A stretch of DNA of 64,000 bases from an uncultured Eubacterium sp. (GCF_937958975.1 NZ_CALGRE010000022.1:1-64000), one strand, 5' to 3'; shown: positions 54,253-63,861, counted from the first letter of the stretch. Numbers and translations: made by a program. The notes: generated by a model from the letters alone, not told the origin.

Positions 54253-55149
54253 ATGGCAGAACATATTTTAGAAAATGATTATTTGAAGGTAACTATAGAG
54301 GATAAGGGAGCAGAACTTGTAAGTGTTTACGATAAAGAAACTGGGATGGAGCGTATATGGTGCGCGAATCCGGATATTTGGAACAGACATGCACCGATAC
54401 TATTTCCTTTTGTGGGTAAAGTAAATAATGGAGTTTACCGTCATGAAGGAATTGAATATGAGATGAAGACACAACATGGTTTTGCGAGAGATAAGGAATT
54501 TCAGCTTGTAACAAAAGAAGAAAAGCGTATAGTGCATTGTTTCAAAGCAGATGGGGATACATTCAAGATATATCCGTTTGATTTTGAACTTTATGTTTCT
54601 CATAGTTTTTCAGAAGAAAACCCGAGGGTTTTAGAGGTGAAATGGGAAATTAAAAATAATGGAGATATGGACATGTATTATTCGATTGGTGGACATCCAG
54701 GATTTGCTATACCTGTTAATAACAAATGGAGAAGAGAAGATTATTTGATAGAAATTCCTGAAAAAGCATTTGCACATTATATATTAATTCATTCAAAAAC
54801 GGGACTGGCATTGCCGGATAAAACTTATCCATTGGTGCTCAATAGAAATGCATGCCATATAGCAAGAAACATGTTTGATAAGGATGCTCTTATTTTTGAA
54901 AATAGCCAGATGCATACTGTGAGAATACTAAAACCGGATAGAGAGCCTTTTGTTTCTGTATACTGTGCAGGTTTTCCATATGTAGGAATCTGGTCGAAGG
55001 GAGAGGCAGACTTTGTTTGTATTGAACCTTGGTATGGTAGAACGGATGATGATGGATATACAGGAGAATTAAAAGATAAAGCCGGTGAAATGAAGCTATT
55101 AGCAGGGGAATGTAAAGTGATTTCATATGGAATAGAGTTTCATAAATAA
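54253..55149 (+). CDS. aldose 1-epimerase family protein
   Basis: A 298-residue beta-sandwich mutarotase of the YeaD/LACX-like branch, interconverting sugar anomers. RHAPILFPFVGKVNNG, KTQHGFARDKEF with the conserved histidine, YSIGGHPGFAIP with the second histidine and CIEPWYGRTDDDGYTG with the catalytic-type glutamate region are visible. ATG 54253 fits AAGGAG (54238-54243); ATG 54244 would overlap it. Substrate sugar unknown. Confidence 0.88.
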   Translation: MAEHILENDYLKVTIEDKGAELVSVYDKETGMERIWCANPDIWNRHAPILFPFVGKVNNGVYRHEGIEYEMKTQHGFARDKEFQLVTKEEKRIVHCFKADGDTFKIYPFDFELYVSHSFSEENPRVLEVKWEIKNNGDMDMYYSIGGHPGFAIPVNNKWRREDYLIEIPEKAFAHYILIHSKTGLALPDKTYPLVLNRNACHIARNMFDKDALIFENSQMHTVRILKPDREPFVSVYCAGFPYVGIWSKGEADFVCIEPWYGRTDDDGYTGELKDKAGEMKLLAGECKVISYGIEFHK

Positions 55150-55156
55150 AAAACTG

Positions 55157-55185
55157 TTGCATATATTAAATATATATGGTAATTT
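55157..55185 (+). promoter_or_regulatory. possible promoter before the manganese riboswitch
   Basis: TTGCAT (55157-55162), 17-bp spacer, TAATTT (55180-55185). The -10 is weak. Confidence 0.4.
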
Positions 55186-55284
55186 TAGAACAGATATAAG
55201 GGAGTAGTTCACAACAAAAGTTGGTGTACTTTTCGTCATCACGTTTTATATAAACCGGAAAGTACAGTTAGATTTTTTCTAAAA
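55183..55284 (+). promoter_or_regulatory. yybP-ykoY-type manganese riboswitch
   Basis: The conserved pieces are in order: AGGGAGTAG (55199-55207), CGTCATCACG (55234-55243) and CCGG (55255-55258). TGTACTTT (55225-55232) pairs with AAAGTACA (55259-55266), and CAAC/GTTG forms a short stem. TTTTAGA (55183-55189) can pair with TCTAAAA (55278-55284) as P1. This class senses Mn2+ and usually turns on export genes. Assignment is by motif reading; a covariance model was not run. Confidence 0.8.
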
Positions 55285-55340
55285 GAACAAGACTTTTATC
55301 GCATTTTTTTGATGCGGCAAAAGTCTTGTTCTTTTTTTGT
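55281..55340 (+). terminator. riboswitch-controlled terminator
   Basis: AAAAGAACAAGACTTTT (55281-55297) pairs with AAAAGTCTTGTTCTTTT, then a T run. Its first four bases are shared with the proposed P1 arm of the riboswitch, so ligand-stabilised P1 would oppose terminator formation. Confidence 0.85.
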
Positions 55341-55405
55341 ACCATCGAGGAAGAAAAGAAATTCGTTTGATGAGTGCATAAAATAAATAATCTTTAGGAG
55401 GTCAT

Positions 55406-58009
55406 ATGAAAGAATTTTGGAAGATGGAGAAAAGCCAGGTGATGTGTTGTCTTGATACAACAGAAGAAGGATTGATAACCAGTGAAGTGATAAGGCGCAG
55501 AGAGAAATATGGAAAAAATATTTTGCAGGAGAAAAAGAAGAAAAGTGTTTTACAAGTATTTTTAAAACAATTTTGTGACCTTCTTGTTATTATTTTAATT
55601 TTAGCTGCCATGATATCCGCTGTTTCTAAAAACATAGAAAGCACAATTGTAATTGGTGTTGTTTTATTAATGAATGCAATTCTTGGAACAGTGCAGTATA
55701 TCAAAGCAGAGCAGTCTTTAGAGAGTCTCAAACAGTTGTCATCACCGATTGTCAAAGTCAAAAGAGATGGTAAAAAAGTGGAGATAAAATCGAATGAAAT
55801 AGTTATCGGAGATGTGATTATAATCGAGGATGGGGATATGGTGGCAGCGGATGGGAGAGTCATATGCAGTAATTCTCTTAAGGTGAATGAAAGTTCTCTC
55901 ACAGGTGAATCGTTGGAGGTGGAGAAAAGCGAAAAGCGAATAGATGGTAATGTAGCATTGGCAGATAGAGTTAATATGGTTTATTCGGGAAGTCTGGTGG
56001 TATATGGAAGAGGTGAGATGGTAGTCACATCCATCGGTATGAATACAGAAATAGGTAAAATAGCAAATTTAATGAATAAGGTACAGGATAGAAAGACACC
56101 TTTACAGAGAAATCTTGATAAATTTAGTAAAGGATTGGCATTTTTTATAATATCTATCTGTATTCTTGTTTTATGTATTTATTTATATAGAGGAATGAGT
56201 GTTATAGATTCATTGATGTTTGCTGTGGCTTTGGCTGTGGCAGCCATACCGGAAGCATTGGGTTCTATTGTTACGATTGTTCAGGCAATCGGAACGGGAA
56301 AAATGGCAAAGGAGAAGGCAATCATAAAAGATTTAAAAGCAGTGGAAAGTCTTGGGTGCGTATCGGTAATATGTTCCGATAAGACAGGAACGCTTACAAA
56401 GAATAAAATGATGGTACAGGATATTTTTATAGACGGGAAAATGATAAAAATAAAAGATATTGACTTATCAAAAGAATCACATCGTTATCTACTTTATGAT
56501 GCTATCTTAGTAAACAATTCTTATTTTTCCAATGGGAAATATGTGGGAGACTCAACTGAATATTCTTTAATAGAAATGGCTCATAATGTTTCATTGAAAA
56601 ATAATAAAACGTTAGATACAGAATTTATAAGAGAATGGATTTCCAGAAAAGAAGAAATTCCTTTCGATTCCACAAGAAAAATGATGAGTGTAAAATGTAT
56701 TTTACATGGAGAGGAGACGATTCTCACAAAAGGAGCTCCGGATTTTTTGCTGGAAAAATGTATTAAGGTGAGATATAACAATGAAATCGTTGAGATGACA
56801 GATAAGGAAAGACAAAAAATTAATAAAGCATATGAGAAATATTCCGGGGAAGGTTTGAGAGTCCTGGCTTTTGCGTATAAAGAGACAAAAAACGAATTAA
56901 AGGTATGTGAAGAGTGTGATTATACTTTTATAGGTCTTATTGCAATGTCAGACCCACTGAGAGAGGAGACGATATCAGCGGTCAATGAAGCCGGGAGTGC
57001 AGGTATAAAGACTGTTATGATAACCGGAGATCACAGGACGACGGCTGTAGCCATCGCTAAAAAAGCGGGAATATATAAAGAGGGCGATATGGCGGTTACA
57101 GGATTGATGTTAGATGAAAAAGATGAACAATGGCTCGATGACAATGTGCAGAATATATCTGTGTATGCCCGTGTCTCTCCTGAAAATAAAATTAGAATTG
57201 TAGAAGCGTGGCAGAAAAAGGGAAATATTACGGCAATGACAGGAGATGGTGTAAACGATGCTCCTGCATTAAAAAAAGCAGATATTGGTATTGCGATGGG
57301 AATTACAGGTACTGAGGTATCCAAGGATGCATCGACTATGATATTAGCAGATGACAATTTTGCTACGATTATAAAAGCAGTGGCAAATGGCAGAAACGTA
57401 TTTAGAAATATAAAAAATGCAATTATATTTTTGTTATCCGGCAATATGGCGGGAATATTAACTGTAGTTTATGCAGCAGTTTTAGGACTTCCGGCGCCTT
57501 TTACCCCTGTTCATTTACTATTTATGAATTTGTTAACAGATTCTCTTCCGGCAATTGCCATTGGAATGGAACCATCAGATATGTCTTTGTTAAAAAAACC
57601 ACCTAGAAACCACAAAGATGGTTTACTGACAAAAGATTTTATTCAAAGAATAATATTACAGGGGAGTATTATTGCAGTCTCAACGATTATCTCATATCAT
57701 ATTGGATTAAAAGCATCGGAAATGTGTGCGGCTACTATGGCATTTTTAACTTTAACAATGGCACGGCTCTTTCATTGTTTTAATTGTAGAAATGAAAGAG
57801 CAATTACAAAAGTCAAAATTTTAACAAATAAATTTAGTGTCGTTTCTTTTCTAATTGGACTTATATTTATTTCAATGGTAGTTTTTATTTACCCATTAAA
57901 CAGCCTTTTTAATATTGCTGATATTAATATAATTGATATATTGAGTTCTATTTTGTTAGCATTCGCACCTACGTTTATAATACAACTCTATAAAATTTGG
58001 TTGTTATAA
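55406..58009 (+). CDS. P-type cation-transporting ATPase (probable Mn2+/Ca2+ exporter)
   Basis: 867 residues, P2-type pump. Actuator TGES (SSLTGESLEV), phosphorylation motif CSDKTGTLT (D325), nucleotide site KGAPDFLL and hinge GDGVNDAPALKKADIGIAMG. Ten membrane segments are expected. TM4 reads AAIPEALGSIVTI where SERCA-like pumps have PEGLP, so ion choice may differ. The upstream yybP-ykoY riboswitch and terminator suggest manganese-induced expression, hence probable Mn2+ (possibly also Ca2+) efflux. AGGAGG precedes ATG 55406. Confidence 0.9.
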   Translation: MKEFWKMEKSQVMCCLDTTEEGLITSEVIRRREKYGKNILQEKKKKSVLQVFLKQFCDLLVIILILAAMISAVSKNIESTIVIGVVLLMNAILGTVQYIKAEQSLESLKQLSSPIVKVKRDGKKVEIKSNEIVIGDVIIIEDGDMVAADGRVICSNSLKVNESSLTGESLEVEKSEKRIDGNVALADRVNMVYSGSLVVYGRGEMVVTSIGMNTEIGKIANLMNKVQDRKTPLQRNLDKFSKGLAFFIISICILVLCIYLYRGMSVIDSLMFAVALAVAAIPEALGSIVTIVQAIGTGKMAKEKAIIKDLKAVESLGCVSVICSDKTGTLTKNKMMVQDIFIDGKMIKIKDIDLSKESHRYLLYDAILVNNSYFSNGKYVGDSTEYSLIEMAHNVSLKNNKTLDTEFIREWISRKEEIPFDSTRKMMSVKCILHGEETILTKGAPDFLLEKCIKVRYNNEIVEMTDKERQKINKAYEKYSGEGLRVLAFAYKETKNELKVCEECDYTFIGLIAMSDPLREETISAVNEAGSAGIKTVMITGDHRTTAVAIAKKAGIYKEGDMAVTGLMLDEKDEQWLDDNVQNISVYARVSPENKIRIVEAWQKKGNITAMTGDGVNDAPALKKADIGIAMGITGTEVSKDASTMILADDNFATIIKAVANGRNVFRNIKNAIIFLLSGNMAGILTVVYAAVLGLPAPFTPVHLLFMNLLTDSLPAIAIGMEPSDMSLLKKPPRNHKDGLLTKDFIQRIILQGSIIAVSTIISYHIGLKASEMCAATMAFLTLTMARLFHCFNCRNERAITKVKILTNKFSVVSFLIGLIFISMVVFIYPLNSLFNIADINIIDILSSILLAFAPTFIIQLYKIWLL

Positions 58010-58028
58010 ACTGAAAAAAGGTTATACT
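58001..58028 (+). promoter_or_regulatory. promoter of trxA
   Basis: TTGTTA (58001-58006), 16-bp spacer, TATACT (58023-58028), overlapping the stop of the ATPase gene. Confidence 0.6.
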
Positions 58029-58060
58029 ATAGATACAGAAAAGGAAAAGGAGATAATATT

Positions 58061-58372
58061 ATGGCAATAACAAAAATAACAGGTAAAAATTTTGAAAGTG
58101 AAGTTTTGAATGAGAGTAAAACTGTTTTGGTGGACTTTTGGGCGGATTGGTGCGGACCATGTAAGATGTTGAGTCCAATTGTAGATGAAGTAGCGCAGGA
58201 AATTACGGATATTAAAGTAGCAAAGGTTAATGTGGATGAGCAGCCGGAGCTGGCAATGAAATATAATGTTATGTCAATTCCAACATTAATTGTCTTTCAA
58301 AATGGAGATGCTGTTGAAAAATCAGTAGGTTTTGTGTCAAAGGATGAAATTTTGGCGCTATTAAAGAAATAA
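58061..58372 (+). CDS. trxA: thioredoxin
   Basis: 103-residue dithiol reductant. The active site WCGPC has C31 and C34; SIPTLIVFQNG holds the cis-proline. It is reduced by the TrxB encoded 93 bases downstream. AAAAGGAG precedes ATG 58061. Confidence 0.96.
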   Translation: MAITKITGKNFESEVLNESKTVLVDFWADWCGPCKMLSPIVDEVAQEITDIKVAKVNVDEQPELAMKYNVMSIPTLIVFQNGDAVEKSVGFVSKDEILALLKK

Positions 58373-58465
58373 AAGAATATCATTTATTTTGTATCAATTT
58401 TCAAAACTATACTAAAATTATGGTAGCAATGCAATCATTATTGATTGAGGCAATGGGAGGCTTAA

Positions 58466-59383
58466 ATGTATAATATTATAATAATTGGTGCGGGAACAGC
58501 AGGGATGACAGCAGCCATATATGCAAGAAGAGCAGGGCGTACAGTGCTCATAATAGAAGAAAAAAATTATGGTGGACAGATTATCAATACTCCGGAAATT
58601 GAAAATTATCCCGGGATTGAAAATGTATCGGGATTTGAATTTGCTACAAACCTTTACAATCAGGTGAAGGCATTAGATGCGGAATTTAAGTTTGAGAAGG
58701 TTTTACAGGTAAAGGATAATGGAGGAAAGAAAACTGTTATCACAGATAAAAATGAATACATGGCTGACAGCGTTATTATAGCTACAGGTGCAAAAAACAG
58801 AACTCTTGGAATTGATAGAGAAGAAGAATTTATCGGCGCAGGGGTGTCGTATTGTGCAACTTGTGATGGAGCATTTTTTAGAGGAAAAGATGTTGCGGTT
58901 GTAGGCGGTGGAAATACAGCGCTGGAGGATGCTGCTTTTTTAGCAAATTATTGTAATATTGTATATTTAATTCATAGAAGAGACACTTTCCGGGGGGAAA
59001 GCAGATTAGTTGATGTGCTAAAAACGAAAAAGAATGTAAAGTTTATTTTAGATAGTGTGGTAGATGATATCCTTGGAGATGACAGTGTCATAGGAATTAT
59101 TGTTAGAAATGTCAAGAGTGAACAAAAAATGACTCTGGATATAAAAGGGTTATTTATTGCGGCAGGACAGATTCCGGATAATGGATATTTTTCTGATGTA
59201 GTCAATCTTGATGAAAAGGGATATATCAGCGCAGACGAGACATGCAGGACAGACACAAAGGGTGTGTTTACTGCCGGAGATTGTAGGACGAAACAAATCA
59301 GACAGCTTACAACAGCGGCATCGGACGGTGCGGTTGCCGCACTTGCAGCGTGTTCTTTTATAGATGAGAAAAATACAAAATAA
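58466..59383 (+). CDS. trxB: thioredoxin-disulfide reductase
   Basis: Flavoenzyme passing NADPH electrons to thioredoxin. GAGTAGMTAAIYA is the FAD site, YCATCDG the redox pair (C130, C133), GGGNTALEDA the NADPH site and FTAGDCR the closing FAD motif. 305 residues, the bacterial low-Mr type. GGGAGG precedes ATG 58466. A response regulator gene follows after 15 bases. Confidence 0.96.
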   Translation: MYNIIIIGAGTAGMTAAIYARRAGRTVLIIEEKNYGGQIINTPEIENYPGIENVSGFEFATNLYNQVKALDAEFKFEKVLQVKDNGGKKTVITDKNEYMADSVIIATGAKNRTLGIDREEEFIGAGVSYCATCDGAFFRGKDVAVVGGGNTALEDAAFLANYCNIVYLIHRRDTFRGESRLVDVLKTKKNVKFILDSVVDDILGDDSVIGIIVRNVKSEQKMTLDIKGLFIAAGQIPDNGYFSDVVNLDEKGYISADETCRTDTKGVFTAGDCRTKQIRQLTTAASDGAVAALAACSFIDEKNTK

Positions 59384-59398
59384 TAGGAGCGTTATAAT

Positions 59399-60082
59399 AT
59401 GAAAGATACAAAGACTATTTTAATTGTCGAAGATGAAGAAAAATTAAGAACGACAGTAGCGGATTTTTTAAAGCTGTATAATTATAATGTGCTTGAAGCG
59501 AAGGATGGACAAAAAGCAATAGAAATGTTTGAAGAAAATATGAAAGATATTGACCTGGTGCTTCTAGACATTATGCTGCCTGTTTTTGATGGTCAATATG
59601 TCTTAAAAAAGATTAGGGATTTTTCAGAGGTACCGATAATTATGATGACTGCCAAGACCGGAGATTATGAACAGATAAAAAGTTTTGGAAATGGTGTGGA
59701 TGATTACATTAAAAAACCATTTATGCTTGTTCTTTTAAAGGCAAGAATTGAGGCAGTACTAAAAAGAGCAGGAGCTGGCGAGCACCGGATAGAAGAACTT
59801 GTGGCGGGGGATATTAAATTGGACTGCAGCGCAAGAAAGCTGTATAAAAGGGATGAATATATTATTACAACACCAAAAGAATATGAAGTATTATGTTATA
59901 TGATGAAAAATCAAAATGTCACATTAAAAAGAGAACAGATATTAGATGCAGTGTGGGGGCAGGATTACGATGGAACCTACCGGACGGTTGACACGATAAT
60001 CAAACAAATAAGAATAAAATTAGGCGACTGTCAGAAATATATAAAATCAATTTATGGAGTAGGATATATATTTGAGGTGTAA
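59399..60082 (+). CDS. OmpR-family response regulator
   Basis: 227 residues. Receiver domain with EDEE acids, phosphorylated Asp in LVLLDIMLPVFDG, Thr in MMTAKT and Lys in IKKPF. C-terminal winged-helix DNA-binding domain (TTPKEYEVLCYMMKN ... YRTVDTIIKQIRIKLGD ... IYGVGYIFEV). Its partner kinase overlaps by a few bases in frame terms. The stimulus is unknown; the position after trxB does not prove redox sensing. Confidence 0.93.
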   Translation: MKDTKTILIVEDEEKLRTTVADFLKLYNYNVLEAKDGQKAIEMFEENMKDIDLVLLDIMLPVFDGQYVLKKIRDFSEVPIIMMTAKTGDYEQIKSFGNGVDDYIKKPFMLVLLKARIEAVLKRAGAGEHRIEELVAGDIKLDCSARKLYKRDEYIITTPKEYEVLCYMMKNQNVTLKREQILDAVWGQDYDGTYRTVDTIIKQIRIKLGDCQKYIKSIYGVGYIFEV

Positions 60083-60083
60083 T

Positions 60084-61523
60084 ATGTTTAAAACAATAAA
60101 AGGGCGGATGATTTATCTTCAGGCAATAATGATATTCATTACGCTTGGTGTGCTTTTTATTATCTTTGTTTCATGTGCGGAAGAATATTATTTTAGTAAA
60201 AAGATTAACATTATGAAAAGGTCTTTTAAATATTTGAACACAATCGAGTTAGGAAAATTAGATAGTGGAGATAAAAAAATAATTTCTTTTGAAGAACAGA
60301 AATTAAAATTTATAATAGTAGATGAATCCTACCGTCCAATTTATGTTTCCGGCAAGGGGATTGGACAAAATGCAAAAAAAGACAAAGAGAGAATACAGAG
60401 TAAAATTGAAAACCGTATTATAAAAAAGCTTCATTTATTTGATGAAAATAATTTTGTGACAAAAAATGGCCAAACCAGAATACATGGTCGTGGAATGGTT
60501 AAACAGAATGGACATACATATTATGTCTATATTTACGAGCTGAAAACAGGAATGAAAATACATTTTTCGTATTATAGAATTTTCTTTGCTTTTATTATAG
60601 TGTTTGCAGCATTTATAAGTATTATAATATCATCTATTATTTCAAACAAAATAAGTAAACCTATTAAGCAGATGGAGATAAATACCAGAATGGCTGTTAA
60701 GAATGGGTATAATATTTCTATCAACGAACAGCAGGAATTTAAGGAACTTTCCGGTTTGGCAGAGAGTATTAATACGATGATTGCGCAGATAAGAAATCAA
60801 ATTGAGACTTTAGAGCAGGAGATTCAAAGAAAAAACAATGTTGAAAATATGAGACAGCAGTTCGTGAATAATGTCTCACATGAGATGAAAACACCGCTTG
60901 CGATTATCTCTACTCAAGTCGAAATGATATTACTCTTAGATGATGAAGAAAAAAGAAAAGAATATTGTAATTCGATTATAGAAGAAACAGAAAATATGTC
61001 GGAATTAATAAATGAGATGATTGTAATATACTCGATACAGAGTGACCAGGAAGCCTTGATGGTTACAAATTGCGATATCAGTGATTTGGTGAGAACCTTA
61101 TGCAAAGGGTACTTTAAATTGTTTCGTGCAAATCATATTATTTTGAAAGAAGAATATGATTTAGATACAGTAGCTCAGGTAAATGAAAAATTTATAAAGC
61201 AGGCAGTATCTAATTATATTACAAATTCGATAAAACATAGCAAGGAAGATGGAGAGGTAATTGTCAGAGTCCTGTCAAGGAACGAAAGTGTGAGAATTGA
61301 AGTCGAGAATCAGGGACAGCCGATTGACGAGACTTATAGAGACAAAATATGGGATATGTTTTACAGCGGAGATGGTAATGAGACGTTAAATGGTCAAAAG
61401 AGTAGTGGATTGGGACTTTATCTTGTAAAAAGTATTGCTGAATTGCATGATGCTAAGTATGGTTTTGATAATATAGAAAACGGTGTAATTTTCTATATTG
61501 ATATACCAAAAGTGCAAAATTGA
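60084..61523 (+). CDS. sensor histidine kinase
   Basis: 479 residues with two membrane segments (about 12-33 and 165-185) flanking an extracytoplasmic sensor of ~130 residues, then a HAMP linker, H-box FVNNVSHEMKTPLAI, N-box QAVSNYITNSIKHS, and G-boxes IWDMFYSG and SSGLGLYLVKSIAELH. ATG 60084 follows GAGGTG. Pairs with the regulator at 59399. Confidence 0.93.
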   Translation: MFKTIKGRMIYLQAIMIFITLGVLFIIFVSCAEEYYFSKKINIMKRSFKYLNTIELGKLDSGDKKIISFEEQKLKFIIVDESYRPIYVSGKGIGQNAKKDKERIQSKIENRIIKKLHLFDENNFVTKNGQTRIHGRGMVKQNGHTYYVYIYELKTGMKIHFSYYRIFFAFIIVFAAFISIIISSIISNKISKPIKQMEINTRMAVKNGYNISINEQQEFKELSGLAESINTMIAQIRNQIETLEQEIQRKNNVENMRQQFVNNVSHEMKTPLAIISTQVEMILLLDDEEKRKEYCNSIIEETENMSELINEMIVIYSIQSDQEALMVTNCDISDLVRTLCKGYFKLFRANHIILKEEYDLDTVAQVNEKFIKQAVSNYITNSIKHSKEDGEVIVRVLSRNESVRIEVENQGQPIDETYRDKIWDMFYSGDGNETLNGQKSSGLGLYLVKSIAELHDAKYGFDNIENGVIFYIDIPKVQN

Positions 61524-61535
61524 GATGAAAATAAA

Positions 61536-61564
61536 TTGCATTCATAACGTAGTAAATATATAAT
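61536..61564 (+). promoter_or_regulatory. promoter of the Gfo/Idh/MocA gene
   Basis: TTGCAT (61536-61541), 17-bp spacer, TATAAT (61559-61564). Confidence 0.8.
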
Positions 61565-61602
61565 GGTCTTATTGGTAACAGTAAAGTGAAAGGATAAGAT
61601 AT

Positions 61603-62610
61603 ATGAATAATAACACGATTAAATTTGCTACTATTGGAAGTAATTTTGTGGTAGACTGGTTTTTACAAGGAGCAGCAAAGTGTCCATTATTAAAATATAA
61701 AGGAACATATTCCAGAAATATTAATAGAGCAAAAGAGTTTGGCAGTAAGTATGGAAGTACGTTATTTTTTGATGATTTAAATAGCCTGGCAAAATGTGAT
61801 GAAATAGATGCAGTATATATTGCAAGTCCTAATTCAGAACATTTTGAGCAGGCTAAATTAATGATTGAAAATGGTAAACATGTTTTAATAGAGAAAACAA
61901 TAGCAAGTAATGCGAGAGAAGTGCAAGAACTGATAAGACTTGCGTCGAAATATCAGGTTGTTATGATGGAGGCAATGTGTTCCGCACATGATCCGGGAAT
62001 GAAAGCATTGGAAGAGGCTATAAACGAAGTGGGAATTGTAAGACGTGCAAGTTTTTCCTATTGCAAATACTCATCGAGATATGATAAATTTAAGAGTGGA
62101 ACGATTGAAAATGCATTTAATCCGGATTATTCGAATGGAGCATTAACGGACATAGGTGTATATTGTGTACATCCCCTTGTAAAACTATTTGGTATGCCAA
62201 ATGATATATTGGCACAAGCGATTATTTTGCCGGAAAGTATTGATGGTGAGGGGACGATTATAGCAAAGTATGACGGCATGCTTGCAGAATTACTGTATTC
62301 AAAGATATCAGATAATCACATTCCAAGTCAGATACAGGGAGAAAAGGGAACTATAATTATAAGTGATATTACAAATCCAAGAGAAGTTACAATTATTTAT
62401 AGAGATGGAAATAGTAAAACGATGGATGTTGTGCATAGTGACAATACTTTGGAGTTTGAGGCAATTGAGTGGGCACATATGATTGAAAATAGAGATTACG
62501 GTGATAAGCACAGTAAATATTCATTGATGTCTTTGAAGATAATGGATGAGGCGAGAAGACAACAGGGAATTGTATTTCCTGCTGATAAAAAAGAGTGGAA
62601 AGAGAATTGA
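61603..62610 (+). CDS. Gfo/Idh/MocA family oxidoreductase
   Basis: 335-residue NAD(P)-dependent sugar or polyol dehydrogenase. FATIGSNFVVDWFLQGA is a Rossmann start with GSN in place of the usual GxG, VYIASPNSEHFEQA and GKHVLIEKTIASN contain the conserved EK(P/T) motif, and DIGVYCVHPLVKLFG the catalytic-type His region. Substrate unknown. AAAGGAT precedes ATG 61603. Confidence 0.88.
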   Translation: MNNNTIKFATIGSNFVVDWFLQGAAKCPLLKYKGTYSRNINRAKEFGSKYGSTLFFDDLNSLAKCDEIDAVYIASPNSEHFEQAKLMIENGKHVLIEKTIASNAREVQELIRLASKYQVVMMEAMCSAHDPGMKALEEAINEVGIVRRASFSYCKYSSRYDKFKSGTIENAFNPDYSNGALTDIGVYCVHPLVKLFGMPNDILAQAIILPESIDGEGTIIAKYDGMLAELLYSKISDNHIPSQIQGEKGTIIISDITNPREVTIIYRDGNSKTMDVVHSDNTLEFEAIEWAHMIENRDYGDKHSKYSLMSLKIMDEARRQQGIVFPADKKEWKEN

Positions 62611-62611
62611 A

Positions 62612-63061
62612 ATGAAAAGTAAAGGTGATTTGGCAAAAGAATATTTTTTGCAAGGATATAATTGTTCCCAGGCTGTTGTATTAGCCTTTTCGGATGAACT
62701 AAATATGAAAGAAGAGGATATTATAAAAATATCCTCTTCTTTCGGTGGTGGAATGGGAAGATTGCGAGAAGTCTGTGGAACTGTGAGTGGTATGTTTATT
62801 GTTGCAGGAGCACTATACGGTTATAATAATCCAAAAGATTTTGATTCAAAGAAGGAACATTATGAGCGAATACAAGATTTGGCGGAGCAGTTTAAAAAAG
62901 AAAATGGTTCCATTGTATGCAGAGAACTTTTAGGTTTGGATAGGCAAAAGGATGAGCCAACTCCGGAAAGACGAACGAATGAATATTATAAGAAACGCCC
63001 ATGCCCGGAAATAGTAAAATGTGCCGCAGATATACTGGAAAGATACGTGAAAGAACATTAG
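62612..63061 (+). CDS. C_GCAxxG_C_C family redox protein
   Basis: 149 residues of a cysteine-motif family found in anaerobes. YNCSQAVVLAF holds the first Cys, SFGGGMGRLREVCGTVSGMFIVAGALYG the central motif, and later cysteines fall in VCRELLG, RPCPEIVKCA. A metal or thiol redox role is presumed; no reaction is established. It starts one base after the previous stop (GAGTGGAAAGAG as ribosome site) and is followed by a formate/nitrite-type channel 11 bases on. Confidence 0.85.
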   Translation: MKSKGDLAKEYFLQGYNCSQAVVLAFSDELNMKEEDIIKISSSFGGGMGRLREVCGTVSGMFIVAGALYGYNNPKDFDSKKEHYERIQDLAEQFKKENGSIVCRELLGLDRQKDEPTPERRTNEYYKKRPCPEIVKCAADILERYVKEH

Positions 63062-63072
63062 GAGGAATAGAA

Positions 63073-63861
63073 ATGATAACAGCAAAAGATGCAACAATAA
63101 AATACTCAGAGGGAGGAATCGCAAAAACCAATATGTCAATTTCCAAAATGTTTGTTTTGGCATTTATGGCAGGAATTTTTATTTCGTTTGCCGGTTCGGC
63201 AGCAACGATTGCAGCGTCTACTGTAGAGAATGCTTCTTTAGCAAAATTATTGAATGCACTAATTTTCCCGGCAGGTTTGGCTATGGTAGTATTGAATGGC
63301 TCTGAACTTTTTACGGGAAATAATTTAATGGTTATCTCGGTATTAGATAAGAGAATCAGTTTTTTATCAATGTTGAAAAATTGGATTGTTGTTTATATAG
63401 GAAACTTGGTTGGTTCTATGTTTATATCATGGATGTTTATATTGGGGCATGAATATTCATTATTTGGCAATGCCGTGGCAGAAAGTGTTATTAATACAGC
63501 TGTAGTAAAAACAAATCTTAGTTTTGAGGATGCTTTTGTGAAAGCAATTTTATGTAATATATTAGTATGTGCTGCAGTCATGATGGCAATGATGGCAGAC
63601 AATGCAGCAGAAAAAATTGCGGCATTATATTTTCCAATTATGGTATTTGTAGTATGTAGCTTTGAGCATAGCGTGGCAAACATGGGGTATATCAGTGGCG
63701 GTCTCTTTGCAAAAATGAAATATGGAAATTTTGGGATGGATGTATCGGGACTTACATGGTACAGTTTTTTCATAAAAAATCTCTTTCCTGTAACGCTTGG
63801 TAATATAGTAGGCGGTTGTCTTACCGGCATGATGTATTGGTATACAGGAAAAGAGAAATAG
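63073..63861 (+). CDS. formate/nitrite transporter family channel
   Basis: 262 residues, six hydrophobic segments. FNT pattern: MAGIFISFAGSAATIAA, LIFPAGLAMVVLNGSELFTGNNLM in TM2-TM3, GNLVGSMFISW, CNILVCAAVMMAMMA and FEHSVANMGYI with the central histidine. Carries small monovalent anions (formate, nitrite, hydrosulfide). ATG 63073 follows AGGAGG. The likely exchange of formate or hydrosulfide suits a fermentative anaerobe. Confidence 0.9.
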   Translation: MITAKDATIKYSEGGIAKTNMSISKMFVLAFMAGIFISFAGSAATIAASTVENASLAKLLNALIFPAGLAMVVLNGSELFTGNNLMVISVLDKRISFLSMLKNWIVVYIGNLVGSMFISWMFILGHEYSLFGNAVAESVINTAVVKTNLSFEDAFVKAILCNILVCAAVMMAMMADNAAEKIAALYFPIMVFVVCSFEHSVANMGYISGGLFAKMKYGNFGMDVSGLTWYSFFIKNLFPVTLGNIVGGCLTGMMYWYTGKEK

